From Bifidobacterium pongonis (GTDB lineage Bacteria > Actinomycetota > Actinomycetes > Actinomycetales > Bifidobacteriaceae): DNA of 37,378 nt. The notes under the pieces are model-generated. The model worked only from the letters and a program-made list of their open reading frames with translations. It made no database searches and had not been told where the DNA came from. Positions 10,457-19,564 of the stretch are shown here, piece after piece. Location: positions 1 to 37,378 of the forward strand of contig NZ_JAHBBE010000025.1 in the NCBI RefSeq assembly GCF_019331805.1, written 5' to 3'. A program made the translations under genes and the position numbers. Every line of letters begins with the position of its first letter. Position 1 is the stretch's first letter.

Positions 10457-10969
10457 GTGCTGACGAGAGTTCAGATCCAACGGCTGGTGTATGCGCATGG
10501 CCGTGAAATTTTCGAACATGATCATATGGATATCGAGAAATGCTGCTATCAGCATGGTGCGGTGACGACGTTCGCCCATTCCGTGCGCGTCGCCTGCCTC
10601 GCGGTGTGGATGGCGGACCGTCTGCACCTCTGGTACCGCGTCGACCTGCATTCGCTGGTCAGAGCCGCGTTGCTGCACGACTATTTCCTCTACGACTGGC
10701 ATGACTGGGACAACGGCGAACACCGGCTGCACGGCTTCACCCATGGGGGTGCCGCGCTGCGCAACGCCGTGCGCGACTTCCGTCTCAACGCCATCGAACG
10801 CGACAGCATCGCCAAGCACATGTTCCCGATGACCCCGGTCCCGCCGAAATACATCGAAGGCTATCTGGTCACCATGGCGGATAAGATCAGCGCGACGAGG
10901 GAGACGTTCTCGCGCGACCGGTTCAACAAACCACGATTGCATACCCATGCCGGGGAGGTGCGTTCATGA
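10457..10969 (+). CDS. HD-domain protein (putative metal-dependent phosphohydrolase)
   Basis: The 170-residue soluble protein carries an HD-superfamily pattern: a first His in TTFAHSVRVACLA (His41), the HD pair in AALLHDYFLYDWHDWD (His74-Asp75), and a downstream His in GFTHGGAALRNA. HD proteins bind divalent metal and cleave phosphate esters; the substrate here is unknown. GTG 10457 is chosen because AAGGAAGA lies at 10443-10450 and the upstream 43 codons look non-coding; this start is not certain. Its stop overlaps the start of the next gene (ATGA), so it is translationally coupled to a CmpB-type membrane protein, suggesting a joint role at the membrane. Confidence 0.8.
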   Translation: MLTRVQIQRLVYAHGREIFEHDHMDIEKCCYQHGAVTTFAHSVRVACLAVWMADRLHLWYRVDLHSLVRAALLHDYFLYDWHDWDNGEHRLHGFTHGGAALRNAVRDFRLNAIERDSIAKHMFPMTPVPPKYIEGYLVTMADKISATRETFSRDRFNKPRLHTHAGEVRS

Positions 10970-11751
10970 TCGCCATCGAACACCTGTTCCTCTGGTTCCT
11001 GCTGTACAGCTGCGTCGGCTGGATCTACGAATCGATTCTGGTATCCGTTCTTGAGAAGCGTTGGGTGAACCGCGGCTTCCTCAACGGCCCGGTATGCCCC
11101 ATCTACGGTGCCGGCGCGGTGCTGGGCATCGTGCTGCTGAGCGGCCTGAAAGGCCACCCGTTCCTGATTTTCCTGATTTCCGCGCTGGGTGCCAGCGTGC
11201 TCGAATACGTCACCTCGTGGGCAATGGAGAAGATGTTCCATGCCAGGTGGTGGGATTACAGCGATTACCGGTTCAATATCCAGGGGCGCGTCAGCCTGCT
11301 GGGAGCCGTGGTGTTCGGCGCGGCCGGCGTCGGGCTCATCGAATTCGCACAGCCTTGGGTGGGGGAGTGGACCCAGCTTATTCCGCCTCATGCGCTGCAT
11401 GTGGTGTGCCTCGTGTGCCTGGTGCTCATCGTGGTCGATCTCATCGTCACGGTCAAGGGCATCGTGAACTTCAGCGAAAGCCTGCGGAACTTCAGCGAAC
11501 TGGTCCAAGCCACGGCGGAACGTGCCGGTGAATCATGGCAGTGGGGCAAGGATGTGCTGCTGCAGAAGATCCGTGAATGGTCGGCCTCGTCGCAGGAGAT
11601 CCTCGCGGGTATGCGCAGCGGCGCGATGGAGACGCTGAACCGCCAGCAGCGCCGCATGATCCAGTCGTTCCCCAGTTTGAGATCGACCGAATCGGTGAAG
11701 GACAGCAAGATCATGGAAACCGTACGGGAGCTGCTGCGCAGAAGCAAATGA
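10966..11751 (+). CDS. CmpB-like (PF06541-type) membrane protein, putative ABC transporter permease
   Basis: This is a 261-residue protein with several hydrophobic helices in the first 170 residues and a charged, helical C-terminal tail. Recognisable family positions are GWIYES, VNRGFLNGPVCPIYG, LEYVTSW and ARWWDYSDYRFNIQGR. This family is often labelled putative ABC transporter permease, but no ATPase or binding protein is encoded nearby, so that function is unproven. It starts within the stop of the HD gene (ATGA). The same motif set recurs in the C-terminal half of the convergent 616-residue protein, so the two are paralogous over this domain. Confidence 0.75.
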   Translation: MIAIEHLFLWFLLYSCVGWIYESILVSVLEKRWVNRGFLNGPVCPIYGAGAVLGIVLLSGLKGHPFLIFLISALGASVLEYVTSWAMEKMFHARWWDYSDYRFNIQGRVSLLGAVVFGAAGVGLIEFAQPWVGEWTQLIPPHALHVVCLVCLVLIVVDLIVTVKGIVNFSESLRNFSELVQATAERAGESWQWGKDVLLQKIREWSASSQEILAGMRSGAMETLNRQQRRMIQSFPSLRSTESVKDSKIMETVRELLRRSK

Positions 11752-11841
11752 CGCACGCGGCGGCGGTAACCGTCCACATGCCGTGCCCACGGTGGCTATG
11801 AATCCGTAGCATGTGCGGCACGGCATACGGGCATAAATACG

Positions 11842-11872
11842 GAACATACGAAACATACGAAACATACGAAAC
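11842..11872. repeat. 9-bp tandem repeat (GAAACATAC)
   Basis: The unit GAAACATAC occurs just over three times in a row (first copy shortened to GAACATAC) and runs into the left arm of the convergent terminator. It is a microsatellite in a non-coding region. No function is evident. Confidence 0.8.
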
Positions 11873-11909
11873 GGCCCGGAGCATCCACAGGGGAATGCTC
11901 CGGGCCGTT
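11870..11909. terminator. Bidirectional terminator between the convergent CmpB-domain genes
   Basis: AACGGCCCGGAGCAT (11870-11884) pairs perfectly with ATGCTCCGGGCCGTT (11895-11909) around a 10-nt loop. It lies between two converging genes and can serve both. The 233-bp gap holds otherwise only the 9-bp repeat. Confidence 0.8.
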
Positions 11910-11984
11910 CCGTATCCGTTTGCCCGTTCGGGGTGGCCGTCCGTCCAATCATCCGAGACGACGGAACGGGCGGCCATCAGACCG

Positions 11985-13835
11985 TCAGGACCCCACCTGC
12001 ACCGACGACGTGCCGGTATCGGTGATGCCATGGCCGGAGTTCGGATGCTGGTTGGAATAGACCTGATCGCCGATGTAGGCGATCAGCAGCACCAGCGCCA
12101 CGCAGAACAGCGCCTTGCGGTTGATGCGGTCGAGCAGCTGGTTCAGGGTCGGCGCGACCAGATACACGATCGCCAGACCGCCCAAGCCGAACACGAGCAG
12201 ACCTTCGGCGCAGATACGGCCGTTGAGGTTCAGGAAGTAGCCGGTGTAATCCCACCAACGCTGGCCCTTCGTGGTCTCCAAGTACCACGACGACAGGTAT
12301 TCCAGCCCGCCGCACAGCACGATCGCGGCGACGAACTCGGCGACCGGGTGCTCGCGCAGCTTCTTGAGCAGGATGAGGATGATGATGCCGCCGGTGCCGT
12401 AGATCGGCAGCCACGGGCCGTGCAGCGTGCCACGGTTGACGAAGATGCCCTCGTCGATGAGGCACAGCGCGACCTCCCACAGCCAGCCGATGATGCAGAA
12501 GATGAAGAACATCATCACCAGGTTCAGCGCGGAATAACTGCGTGCGGCGTTGAGGCCGCCGACGTTGATGTTCTTGTCCTTCATCGGGATGGGGGAGAGG
12601 CGCACCGGGTACATGCGCGCGTCGAGCAGCGCCCTGCCGGTCTTCACGGCGTTCATCTTCGCACGGTAATCCTCCCATGCGGCCACCGCCTTGGAACGCA
12701 TGATGCGAATGCCGAACCAGTCGGCCAGCCAGCCCGCGAAGCCCTTCGGCTTGCTGATCGTCTCGCCTTGGGCGTCCACCTCATCGATGACCTTGCGCGC
12801 GTCGGCGTACGTGGTCTCCAACAGTTCGGACGGCGCCTTCTCGAACAGGAACGTGTCGTTCAGCTGGTCGGTGCCCTCGACGCTGGCCTGCTTCGAAACG
12901 CCGCGCACGTACGTGTAGTACTCGGCCCAGAACGCGGCCTTGTAACCGTTCACGTAGAACACGCCGACGATGCCGAACGTGAGGGAGGAGAGGATATCCC
13001 AACCCAGGAAGCTCAGCATGGCGACGAAGCATTCCCACTTGTGGCCCTTCATCATGCGGCGGGACAACGTGATCGCGTCGCAGGCCTTCATGGAGGGGTT
13101 CTCGGCGAGGATGAACGGCACGAGCAGGTAGGAGAAGGTTTTGATGATGCCGCCGATGATGGTGCACCACCACAGGGTGAGGAACACGCTCTGCACGAAC
13201 ATCGTCCACGCGATATGCGCCCACTTCCTGGTACGGACGGGGAACAGGAGATGATGGACCGGCACCTGCTCGTAGACACGCGATTCGAGCACCATGCGCC
13301 TCGACGCCACCAGATAGGTTTGACGGATGAACAGCCACACGAACAGATAGAACGCGAGACCGGCGAGCACCAGCAGCGCGGTCACCACGCCGCGCGAATG
13401 GATGATGGAGTTCGCGGCGTCGGTGATGGAAAGAATGGCCCCGCCGGTGGAGAAGGAGTTCAATACCATGGCGAACACGCCGCGCGAACGGCCGAGCATG
13501 GCGTTGTTGTCGTTGTCGCGGATGTTCTTCTCGGACTGCTTCACCTGCTGTTTGGCGGCGTCCTCGTTGCCGCTGACGAGCATGTCGAAGATGTCGGAAA
13601 TGCCGTTGGTCGACAGATGGTCGGATGCGGCGCTGCTGGTGGCGATGGAACCGTCGCTGCCGGTACCGTCGACGGTGGTGCTCACGGTTTCCGACGGCGC
13701 CTGATAATCGGTCGCCCACAACGTCGAACCGTATTCGGCGCCGAGGAACGCCGCGAACAGGCAAAGCGCGACGATCAGCCAGTAATGCCGTTTCAGCGTG
13801 ACTCTGGCTTGCGCCTTAAGGAATTTTCGATTCAT
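11985..13835 (-). CDS. DUF975 + CmpB-like (PF06541-type) fusion membrane protein
   Basis: This 616-residue protein has two parts. Residues 1-380 resemble DUF975: an N-terminal helix (about 18-36), an extracytoplasmic Ser/Thr/Asp-rich loop (40-115), then further helices and the signature region SMKACDAITLSRRMMKGHKW (248-267) followed by CFVAMLSFLGWDIL. Residues 430-600 repeat the CmpB-like motifs of the facing gene: GWLWE, NRGTLHGPWLPIYG, LEYLSSWYLE, QRWWDYTGY. A cytoplasmic linker joins them. It ends with a short Ser/Thr/Gly tail. ATG 13835 has only a weak purine-rich stretch (AGAGAAGAAG). Substrate and function are unknown. Together with the convergent HD-CmpB pair it suggests a related membrane system on both strands. 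Confidence 0.75.
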   Translation of the reverse strand: MNRKFLKAQARVTLKRHYWLIVALCLFAAFLGAEYGSTLWATDYQAPSETVSTTVDGTGSDGSIATSSAASDHLSTNGISDIFDMLVSGNEDAAKQQVKQSEKNIRDNDNNAMLGRSRGVFAMVLNSFSTGGAILSITDAANSIIHSRGVVTALLVLAGLAFYLFVWLFIRQTYLVASRRMVLESRVYEQVPVHHLLFPVRTRKWAHIAWTMFVQSVFLTLWWCTIIGGIIKTFSYLLVPFILAENPSMKACDAITLSRRMMKGHKWECFVAMLSFLGWDILSSLTFGIVGVFYVNGYKAAFWAEYYTYVRGVSKQASVEGTDQLNDTFLFEKAPSELLETTYADARKVIDEVDAQGETISKPKGFAGWLADWFGIRIMRSKAVAAWEDYRAKMNAVKTGRALLDARMYPVRLSPIPMKDKNINVGGLNAARSYSALNLVMMFFIFCIIGWLWEVALCLIDEGIFVNRGTLHGPWLPIYGTGGIIILILLKKLREHPVAEFVAAIVLCGGLEYLSSWYLETTKGQRWWDYTGYFLNLNGRICAEGLLVFGLGGLAIVYLVAPTLNQLLDRINRKALFCVALVLLIAYIGDQVYSNQHPNSGHGITDTGTSSVQVGS

Positions 13836-14116
13836 ATGCTTCTCTTCTCTGAATGCGAAACATTACATGGGCACGGCCGTGCCCGAACAGCCTCATTATA
13901 TCCGCGTGTTTTTCCGCCGTTTCGGCGGCTTTCCGCGGTTCGACCCCCGTGTTTGCCCCCGTGCCCGCCCCGCCGACGTCCGCATGGTGAGGCTTCGGGC
14001 CGCCGCCCCGCGAAACGGCCGTGGCCGGGCCGTGTTGCTGTCGTGATGTTCTGCGAGACTGAGTGTTGCGTTATGCGCATTCGAAACCCGAGAATTTGAT
14101 AGGGAGATTAACGGAA

Positions 14117-15439
14117 ATGGCTCGTATCACTGACTTCAGAGAAGCAGGTTTTTCATCTCTGCTTGAGGAACTTCAGTGGCGTGGTCTGGTATCCCAGTCC
14201 ACCGATCGTGAACGTCTTGCTCAGGCACTGGACGGCGAGCCGATCACCTATTATTGCGGATTCGATCCGACCGCAGCCTCCCTGCACATCGGCAACCTCG
14301 TCCAGCTCATCAACATGCGTCACCTGCAGCTCGCCGGGCATCACCCGATCGCCTTGGTCGGCGGCGCGACCGGCCTGATCGGCGATCCGCGCCAGTCCGG
14401 CGAACGCACCCTGAACCCCAAGGACGTCGTGGCCGGCTGGGCCGAGCGTCTGAAGCGTCAGATCGGCGGCATCCTCGACACCGACGGCAGCAATCCGGTC
14501 CGCTTCGTCTCCAACTACGATTGGACCGCGCAGATGAGCGTTATCGACTTCCTGCGCGATGTCGGCAAGAACTTCCGTCTGGGCACCATGCTCGCCAAAG
14601 ACACCGTGGCCCGCCGCCTGAACTCCGAGGAGGGCATCTCCTTCACCGAGTTCAGCTACCAGGTGCTGCAGGGCAACGACTTCCTGCACCTGTTCGACGA
14701 ATACCACTGCACGCTGGAACTCGGCGGCTCCGACCAGTGGGGCAACCTCACTTCGGGCCTCGACCTGATCCACAAGGTGCGCGGCGTGGACGTGAACGTG
14801 TTCACCAGCCCGATCATCACCGACGCCCAGGGCAAGAAGTTCGGCAAGTCCGAAGGCAACGCGGTCTGGCTCGACGCCACCATGCTGAGCCCCTACAAGT
14901 TCTACCAGTTCTGGATCAACCGCCCGGACGCGGAGATGGACAGCCTGCTGAAGGCGTTCACCTTCCTGCCGAAGGACGAGATCGAACGCCTGATCGAGGA
15001 AAGCAAGACGAATCCGGGCGCCCGTGAGGCGCAGAAGGCCCTGGCTTGGGAGGTCACCAGCTTCGTGCACGGCGAGCAGGCCACGCAGGCCGCCATCGAC
15101 GCCTCCACCGCGCTGTTCGGCCGTGGCGGCGATCTGAAGGCCATCGACGAGGAGACGCTGGAATCCGTGCTTGAAGGCTTCAAGGTCGCCGACGAGAACG
15201 GCGAACACGTGTTCCCGCAGGCCGAGGCCGGCGCGCGCGTGATCGACGCTGCCCAGTCCGCAGGCCTGTTCAAGTCCGGTTCCGAGGCTCGCCGCGCCAT
15301 CAAGTCCGGCGGCGTGTACCTGAACAACGCCCGCGTGGAGGACGAGGAGGCGACGCTGTCCGAGGATGATTTCCTGGGTGGTCGTTTCGCGCTGATCCGC
15401 CGCGGCAAGAAGGCCCTCGGCGTGGTCGAACGCCACTGA
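14117..15439 (+). CDS. tyrS: Tyrosyl-tRNA synthetase
   Basis: This charges tRNA-Tyr with tyrosine. It is a class Ic synthetase of 440 residues with the HIGH-type motif HIGN (57-60, in [12 protein letters not shown]), the KMSKS-type motif KFGKS (241-245), and a C-terminal S4-like RNA-binding domain ending in [11 protein letters not shown]. The region [10 protein letters not shown] (201-210) is the usual tyrosine/ATP pocket. ATG 14117 has AGGGAG at 14101-14106. The open frame to 14063 is rejected because it lacks family sequence. No T-box or other leader was recognised in the 280 bp upstream. It begins the tyrS-TPR-HAD-tlyA cluster. Confidence 0.96.
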   Translation: MARITDFREAGFSSLLEELQWRGLVSQSTDRERLAQALDGEPITYYCGFDPTAASLHIGNLVQLINMRHLQLAGHHPIALVGGATGLIGDPRQSGERTLNPKDVVAGWAERLKRQIGGILDTDGSNPVRFVSNYDWTAQMSVIDFLRDVGKNFRLGTMLAKDTVARRLNSEEGISFTEFSYQVLQGNDFLHLFDEYHCTLELGGSDQWGNLTSGLDLIHKVRGVDVNVFTSPIITDAQGKKFGKSEGNAVWLDATMLSPYKFYQFWINRPDAEMDSLLKAFTFLPKDEIERLIEESKTNPGAREAQKALAWEVTSFVHGEQATQAAIDASTALFGRGGDLKAIDEETLESVLEGFKVADENGEHVFPQAEAGARVIDAAQSAGLFKSGSEARRAIKSGGVYLNNARVEDEEATLSEDDFLGGRFALIRRGKKALGVVERH

Positions 15440-15509
15440 CCGGCGAACGTTTCGAAAAGTCGCACAGATACCGATACCCGATTGAGATTACGAGATTAAG
15501 GGAAAGCAT

Positions 15510-17441
15510 ATGGCAGAAGGTAACGAACATTCCGGCAAGTCTTTCGGCGGCCGCAAGTCCTACGGGCATGGCGGTTCCGGTCGCCCGGGCAACCGTGGCG
15601 GCAAGGGATTCAAGCCGCGCGGCAAGGGCGGCTACGGCCACCGCGACGGTGAGCGCGACGGCGGCAAGGGCGGTTTCGGCGGCCGCAAGCCTTACGGCAA
15701 GGGCGGTTCCGGTTTCCACAAGGACCGTGATTTCCGTAAGGACGGCGACGGCGAGCGCCGCGGCGGTTACCGCAAGGACTTCCATAAGGATGGCGAGTTC
15801 CGTAAGGATCGTGATTTCCGTAGGGATGGTGACGGCGAGCGTCGCGAGTTCCGTAAGGATCGCGACTTCCGCAAGGATGGCGAGCGTCGCGGCGGCTACC
15901 GTGGCAACGGTGGCAAGGGCGGCTACCGCAAGGATGGCGGTTTCCGTAAGGACCGTGACTTCCGTAGGGATGGTGACGGCGAGCGTCGCGGTGATTTCCG
16001 TAAGGATCGCGATTTCCACAAGGATGGCGAACGTCGCGACTTCCACAAGGACCGTGATTTCCGCAGGGATGGCGACGGCGAGCGTCGCGAGTTCCGTAAG
16101 GATCGTGACTTCCGCAAGGATGGCGAGCGTCGCGGCGGCTACCGTGGCAACGGTGGCAAGGGCGGTTACAACAAGGGGCCGCGTCGCGATGGCGAGCATG
16201 GCGGTAACCCGCGTTACCAGCGTAACGATGATCGTCGTGGCGATCGTCGCGACGACCGTCGTGAGGGCCAGCGTCAGTTCAACGATGAGGAGAAGCGCGA
16301 GTACCGCGAGCATAAGCGCACCGAGTACATGAGCCGTCCGCGTCGCAACTCCGACGGCACGATGAGCTTCCCCTCCCAGAATCCGTATACGGCGCGTCGC
16401 CCCGGCGAGCCGAAGATGCCGAAGGGCTTGGAATGGTCCATGCTCTCCAGCGATGAGAGGGAGCGTCTGCGTGGCCTGTCGAAGGAGCACGCGGAGAACA
16501 TCGGTCTGCATATCCTTGCCGCCTACACGCTGATCGAGGATGACCCCGAGCTTGCGATCGAGCATGCCAAGTGGGCCGCCAAGCAGGCTTCCCGCATCGA
16601 TTTCGCGCGTGAGACGCTGGCTTTCGCCGCCTACCGTACCGGTGATTACAAGCTCGCCCTGCGTGAGTTCCGCACCGCCTACCGTATGAACGGCTTCCCG
16701 GATTACCTGCCGTTCATGGCCGACTGCGAGCGTGGCTTGGGCAATCCGAAGAAGGCCATCGAGCTTGCATTGAGCGATGACGCCAAGCTGCTGCGCGGCG
16801 AGCCGAAGGCCGAGATGTTCCTCGTGTACGCCGGTGCGCTGAGCGATATCGAGGAGTGGGATAAGGCCATCGCGGTCGTGCACACGCTGGGCCGTTCCAA
16901 GGGCTTGAGCGGCGGGTACCGTATGCGTGCCCTGCAGGCCGAGCAGCTGTTCCTGGAGGAGACCGGTCAGAGCGAGCAGGCCGAGGCTCTGGACGGTGTG
17001 ATCGAGAAGCTTGAGGATCAGTACGCCGACTTCGACATCGACGAGGAATCCGACGACGTGGTGATCGACCATGATCTGGAAGGTCTGGCCGACGATACCG
17101 ACGTGCTGGAGAAGCTCGGCATCGACCCGTCCGAAGCGCAGTTCGCGCCCGATCCGGAAGATGAGGAGGACGAGACCGAACTGCCCGCCGAAGAGGCACA
17201 GGACGGTGCGGAATCCGACGAGGAGCCCGTCCAGGCGGCCGAGGAGGCCGATAAGGCTGAGGAGAACGCGGAAGCCGAGGAAACCGGTGAAGCCGAGTCC
17301 GAAGAAGCCGAGTCCGAAGAAGCCGAGTCCGAAGAAGCCGAGTCCGAAGAAGCCGAGTCCGAAGAAGCCGAGTCCGAAGAAACAGACAAGGCCGAGACCG
17401 CCGAGGAATCCGCATCCGACGAGGAGCCGACCGAAGAGTGA
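15510..17441 (+). CDS. Low-complexity charged protein with central TPR-like region
   Basis: This is a 643-residue protein in three parts. Residues 1-273 are Gly/Arg/Lys/Asp-rich, with repeats of the type FRKDRDFRRDGDGERR and GGYRGNGGKGGY. Residues 307-500 are alpha-helical and TPR-like (for example LGLHILAAYTLIEDDPELAI-type and TGDYKLALREFRTAYR segments). Residues 507-643 are strongly acidic, with six AESEE repeats at 595-624. By position, between tyrS and a HAD-IIA phosphatase, it corresponds to the TPR protein found there in other Actinobacteria (Rv1691 locus in M. tuberculosis). The basic Arg/Gly part suggests RNA or ribosome contact and the acidic tail self-interaction; both are inference. 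ATG 15510 has AAGGGAAAG upstream. It overlaps the HAD gene by four bases. Confidence 0.85.
   Translation: MAEGNEHSGKSFGGRKSYGHGGSGRPGNRGGKGFKPRGKGGYGHRDGERDGGKGGFGGRKPYGKGGSGFHKDRDFRKDGDGERRGGYRKDFHKDGEFRKDRDFRRDGDGERREFRKDRDFRKDGERRGGYRGNGGKGGYRKDGGFRKDRDFRRDGDGERRGDFRKDRDFHKDGERRDFHKDRDFRRDGDGERREFRKDRDFRKDGERRGGYRGNGGKGGYNKGPRRDGEHGGNPRYQRNDDRRGDRRDDRREGQRQFNDEEKREYREHKRTEYMSRPRRNSDGTMSFPSQNPYTARRPGEPKMPKGLEWSMLSSDERERLRGLSKEHAENIGLHILAAYTLIEDDPELAIEHAKWAAKQASRIDFARETLAFAAYRTGDYKLALREFRTAYRMNGFPDYLPFMADCERGLGNPKKAIELALSDDAKLLRGEPKAEMFLVYAGALSDIEEWDKAIAVVHTLGRSKGLSGGYRMRALQAEQLFLEETGQSEQAEALDGVIEKLEDQYADFDIDEESDDVVIDHDLEGLADDTDVLEKLGIDPSEAQFAPDPEDEEDETELPAEEAQDGAESDEEPVQAAEEADKAEENAEAEETGEAESEEAESEEAESEEAESEEAESEEAESEETDKAETAEESASDEEPTEE
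15811..16169 (+). repeat. 243-bp spaced internal repeat coding for the Arg/Asp-rich region
   Basis: Bases 15811-15926 recur at 16054-16169 with only four differences, all synonymous. The offset is 243 bp (81 codons). Shorter units related to TTCCGTAAGGAT fill the region around. The pattern indicates in-frame duplication with the protein sequence retained. Confidence 0.85.
17292..17381 (+). repeat. 15-bp x 6 tandem repeat (AESEE) in the acidic tail
   Basis: GCCGAGTCCGAAGAA is repeated six times without a base change, coding AESEE each time. Identical in-frame units are prone to slippage, so copy number should vary between strains. Confidence 0.95.
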
Positions 17442-18484
17442 GCAAGACCCGTTTTCTCAAGGGAACCGACCGCACGCTGGCCGAGCAGTACCATCTGGCG
17501 CTGCTCGACCTCGACGGCGTCGTCTACCGCGGCAAGAATGCCGTGGACCATGCCGCCGATTCCATCCAGCAGGCCGAACAGGCCGGCATGATGATCGAAT
17601 ACACGACGAACAATTCGTCGCGATTCCAGCGCATCGTAGCCGACCAGCTCATCGGATTCGGCCTCAAGGTCGAACCGTGGCAGGTCATCACCTCGTCCGT
17701 GGTCGCCGCCCGCATGGTGGCCAAGGCGGTGCCGGCCGGATCGCGCGTGATGGTGCTGGGCGCAGAACATCTGCGCGAGGAGGTCGAACGCGCCGGACTC
17801 GTCGTCACCGACGACCCGACCAGCAAACCGGTCGCCGTCATCCAAGGCTGGTACCCCGACATGACCTGGCAGATGATGGCGAACGTCGCGTTCGCCGTCG
17901 AAGCGGGCGCCACGTATTTCGTGACCAACCGCGATCTGACCATCCCGCGCGAACTGGGCATCGCGCCCGGCTGCGGCTCCATGATCCAGGCGGTCATCAC
18001 CGCCACCGGCGTCGAACCGGTCGCATCCGCAGGCAAGCCCGAATCGTACATGTACGACGAGGCCCGCGAACTCAACGCCTCCGAAGGCAACGACATGGTC
18101 TCCAAAGAGGAGTCCATCGCCGTGGGCGACCGTCTCGACACCGACATCGAGGCGGGCAACCGTGGCGGCTACGATTCGCTCGCCGTACTCACCGGCGTGA
18201 CCAACCCGCACGAGCTCATGCTCGCCCCGGCCCACCTGCGCCCCACCTACGTGGCGAAGGATCTGCGCGGCCTGAACGAGGCGATGCCGCTGCCCACCAG
18301 CATCGGCAACGGCTGCTGGGTGTGCGGAAACGTGCGCGCCGCCTACGACAAGGTGGACAACGAGATCCGCGTCGGCGACCCGACCTCCATCAACGCGCTG
18401 CGCGCGGCGATCTGCCTCGCCTGGCAGCTGGCGGACAACGGCACCGACCTGAGCACGGTGAAACTGCCCGATTTCACGCTGTGA
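17438..18484 (+). CDS. HAD-IIA family phosphatase (NagD/glycerol-3-phosphate phosphatase-like)
   Basis: This 348-residue protein has HAD motif I DLDGVVY (24-30), motif II TTNNSS, a C2-type cap in the middle, and motif IV in VGDRLDTDIEAG. The cap type (large insertion between motifs II and III) marks the HAD-IIA group, which includes NagD, PGP and the mycobacterial Rv1692 glycerol-3-phosphate phosphatase at the same locus. The exact substrate is inferred from synteny only. It starts at GTG 17438 inside the stop of the TPR gene (GTGA), so the two are coupled. It is followed by a strong terminator before tlyA. Confidence 0.88.
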   Translation: MSKTRFLKGTDRTLAEQYHLALLDLDGVVYRGKNAVDHAADSIQQAEQAGMMIEYTTNNSSRFQRIVADQLIGFGLKVEPWQVITSSVVAARMVAKAVPAGSRVMVLGAEHLREEVERAGLVVTDDPTSKPVAVIQGWYPDMTWQMMANVAFAVEAGATYFVTNRDLTIPRELGIAPGCGSMIQAVITATGVEPVASAGKPESYMYDEARELNASEGNDMVSKEESIAVGDRLDTDIEAGNRGGYDSLAVLTGVTNPHELMLAPAHLRPTYVAKDLRGLNEAMPLPTSIGNGCWVCGNVRAAYDKVDNEIRVGDPTSINALRAAICLAWQLADNGTDLSTVKLPDFTL

Positions 18485-18540
18485 CATCACGTGCCCGCAC
18501 CGGTCTTCACCGGAATGCGGGCGCACGTACGAGAGAAGAA

Positions 18541-18589
18541 GCGCCGCCGCGCGAACCGGAACGCAAGGTTCGCGCGGCGGCGTGTTTTC
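18541..18589 (+). terminator. Strong terminator between the HAD gene and tlyA
   Basis: CGCCGCCGCGCGAACC (18542-18557) pairs perfectly with GGTTCGCGCGGCGGCG (18567-18582), followed by TGTTTT. It falls in the 186-bp gap, so tlyA probably has its own promoter or relies on read-through. Confidence 0.8.
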
Positions 18590-18670
18590 CGGCCCGAACA
18601 TGCGGGCGGCCAACGCGCAGACGGCGCGGAATGGCGCACGCGGCCGGAACGATCCGCGGATAAGGAAGAT

Positions 18671-19519
18671 ATGAGCGAATACAACGACGGCGACGGCATC
18701 GACTTCGACTTCGACGCCACGGCGGACGGCACTGCGAACGGCATGACCGACATGCCCGGCATCGTCGAGATGCCCGACCGGCTGGACCTGCTGCTGGTGG
18801 AGTCGGGCGTGGTGGGCACGCGCACCAAGGCGCAGAAGCTCATCAAAGCCGGCAAGGTGACGGTGAACGGCGAAACGGTGACCAAACCGGCGTATGCCGT
18901 CGGTTCGCTGGGCCATGCGCGCATCCGCGTGGACAAGGGCGAGGACTACGTGTCGCGCGGCGCGTACAAGCTGATCGGCGCGTTCGACGCGTTCCGCAGC
19001 CAAGGGCTCACCGGCCCGGAAGGCTTGGAATGCCTCGACATCGGCGCATCCACCGGCGGGTTCTGCGACGTGCTGCTGCGCAGGGGAGCGAGGCAGGTCA
19101 TCGCCCTGGACGTCGGCCACGGCCAATTGGACCCGCGCATCGCCAACGATCCGCGCATCATCGAAATGAGCGGCGTGAACATCCGCGACGTGTACACGGA
19201 CGACCTGCCCTACCGCCCGCAGATGATCGTCTCCGACGTGTCGTTCATCTCCCTGACCTACGTGATTCCGGTCATCGCGCGCATCGCCGCGCCCGGCGCA
19301 CAGGTGGTGCTGCTGGTCAAACCGCAGTTCGAGGTCGGGCGCGAAGGGCTCGGCAGGAACGGCATCGTCGTAAGCGAGGAACTGCGCCGCAAAGCCTTGG
19401 ACGATGTCGTGGCCTGCGCCAAACGGGAAGGGCTTGACGTCGTCGCCACGGCGCCATCGCCCATCGAAGGCACGCACGGCAACGCCGAATGGCTGCTGTA
19501 CGCGCGCACCGGCGAGTGA
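18671..19519 (+). CDS. tlyA: TlyA-family 16S/23S rRNA 2'-O-methyltransferase
   Basis: TlyA methylates ribose at rRNA cytidines and is linked to capreomycin susceptibility in mycobacteria (family knowledge). The 282-residue protein has an acidic 35-residue leader, an S4 RNA-binding domain (about 36-95, TKAQKLIKAGKVTVNGETV) and an FtsJ-type methyltransferase domain with the SAM motif DIGASTGGF (123-131). LLVKPQFEVGRE marks the later catalytic region. ATG 18671 has AAGGAAG at 18662-18668. An alternative start at Met34 would give the more usual TlyA N-terminus, so the acidic leader may be an extension. It is normally followed by nadK and recN, here interrupted by the potassium genes. Confidence 0.93.
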   Translation: MSEYNDGDGIDFDFDATADGTANGMTDMPGIVEMPDRLDLLLVESGVVGTRTKAQKLIKAGKVTVNGETVTKPAYAVGSLGHARIRVDKGEDYVSRGAYKLIGAFDAFRSQGLTGPEGLECLDIGASTGGFCDVLLRRGARQVIALDVGHGQLDPRIANDPRIIEMSGVNIRDVYTDDLPYRPQMIVSDVSFISLTYVIPVIARIAAPGAQVVLLVKPQFEVGREGLGRNGIVVSEELRRKALDDVVACAKREGLDVVATAPSPIEGTHGNAEWLLYARTGE

Positions 19520-19564
19520 CGGGCTGCCGCACGTCGATACATCGCGCACCGACACGAAAACACG

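Noticed and set aside
10966..11751. Complete ABC transporter
   Set aside because: The family is often called ABC permease, but no ATPase or substrate-binding protein is encoded near it.
11811..14099. Plus-strand frame of 762 codons
   Set aside because: Antisense to the DUF975-CmpB membrane protein. Its product is His/Asp/Gln-rich in the way typical of reversed high-GC genes.
13836..14116. T-box or other leader before tyrS
   Set aside because: No specifier-stem or T-box sequence and no antiterminator could be recognised; only a ribosome-binding site is visible.
17018..19555. Minus-strand frame of 845 codons over the HAD gene and tlyA
   Set aside because: Antisense shadow; both plus-strand genes have full motifs and ribosome-binding sites.
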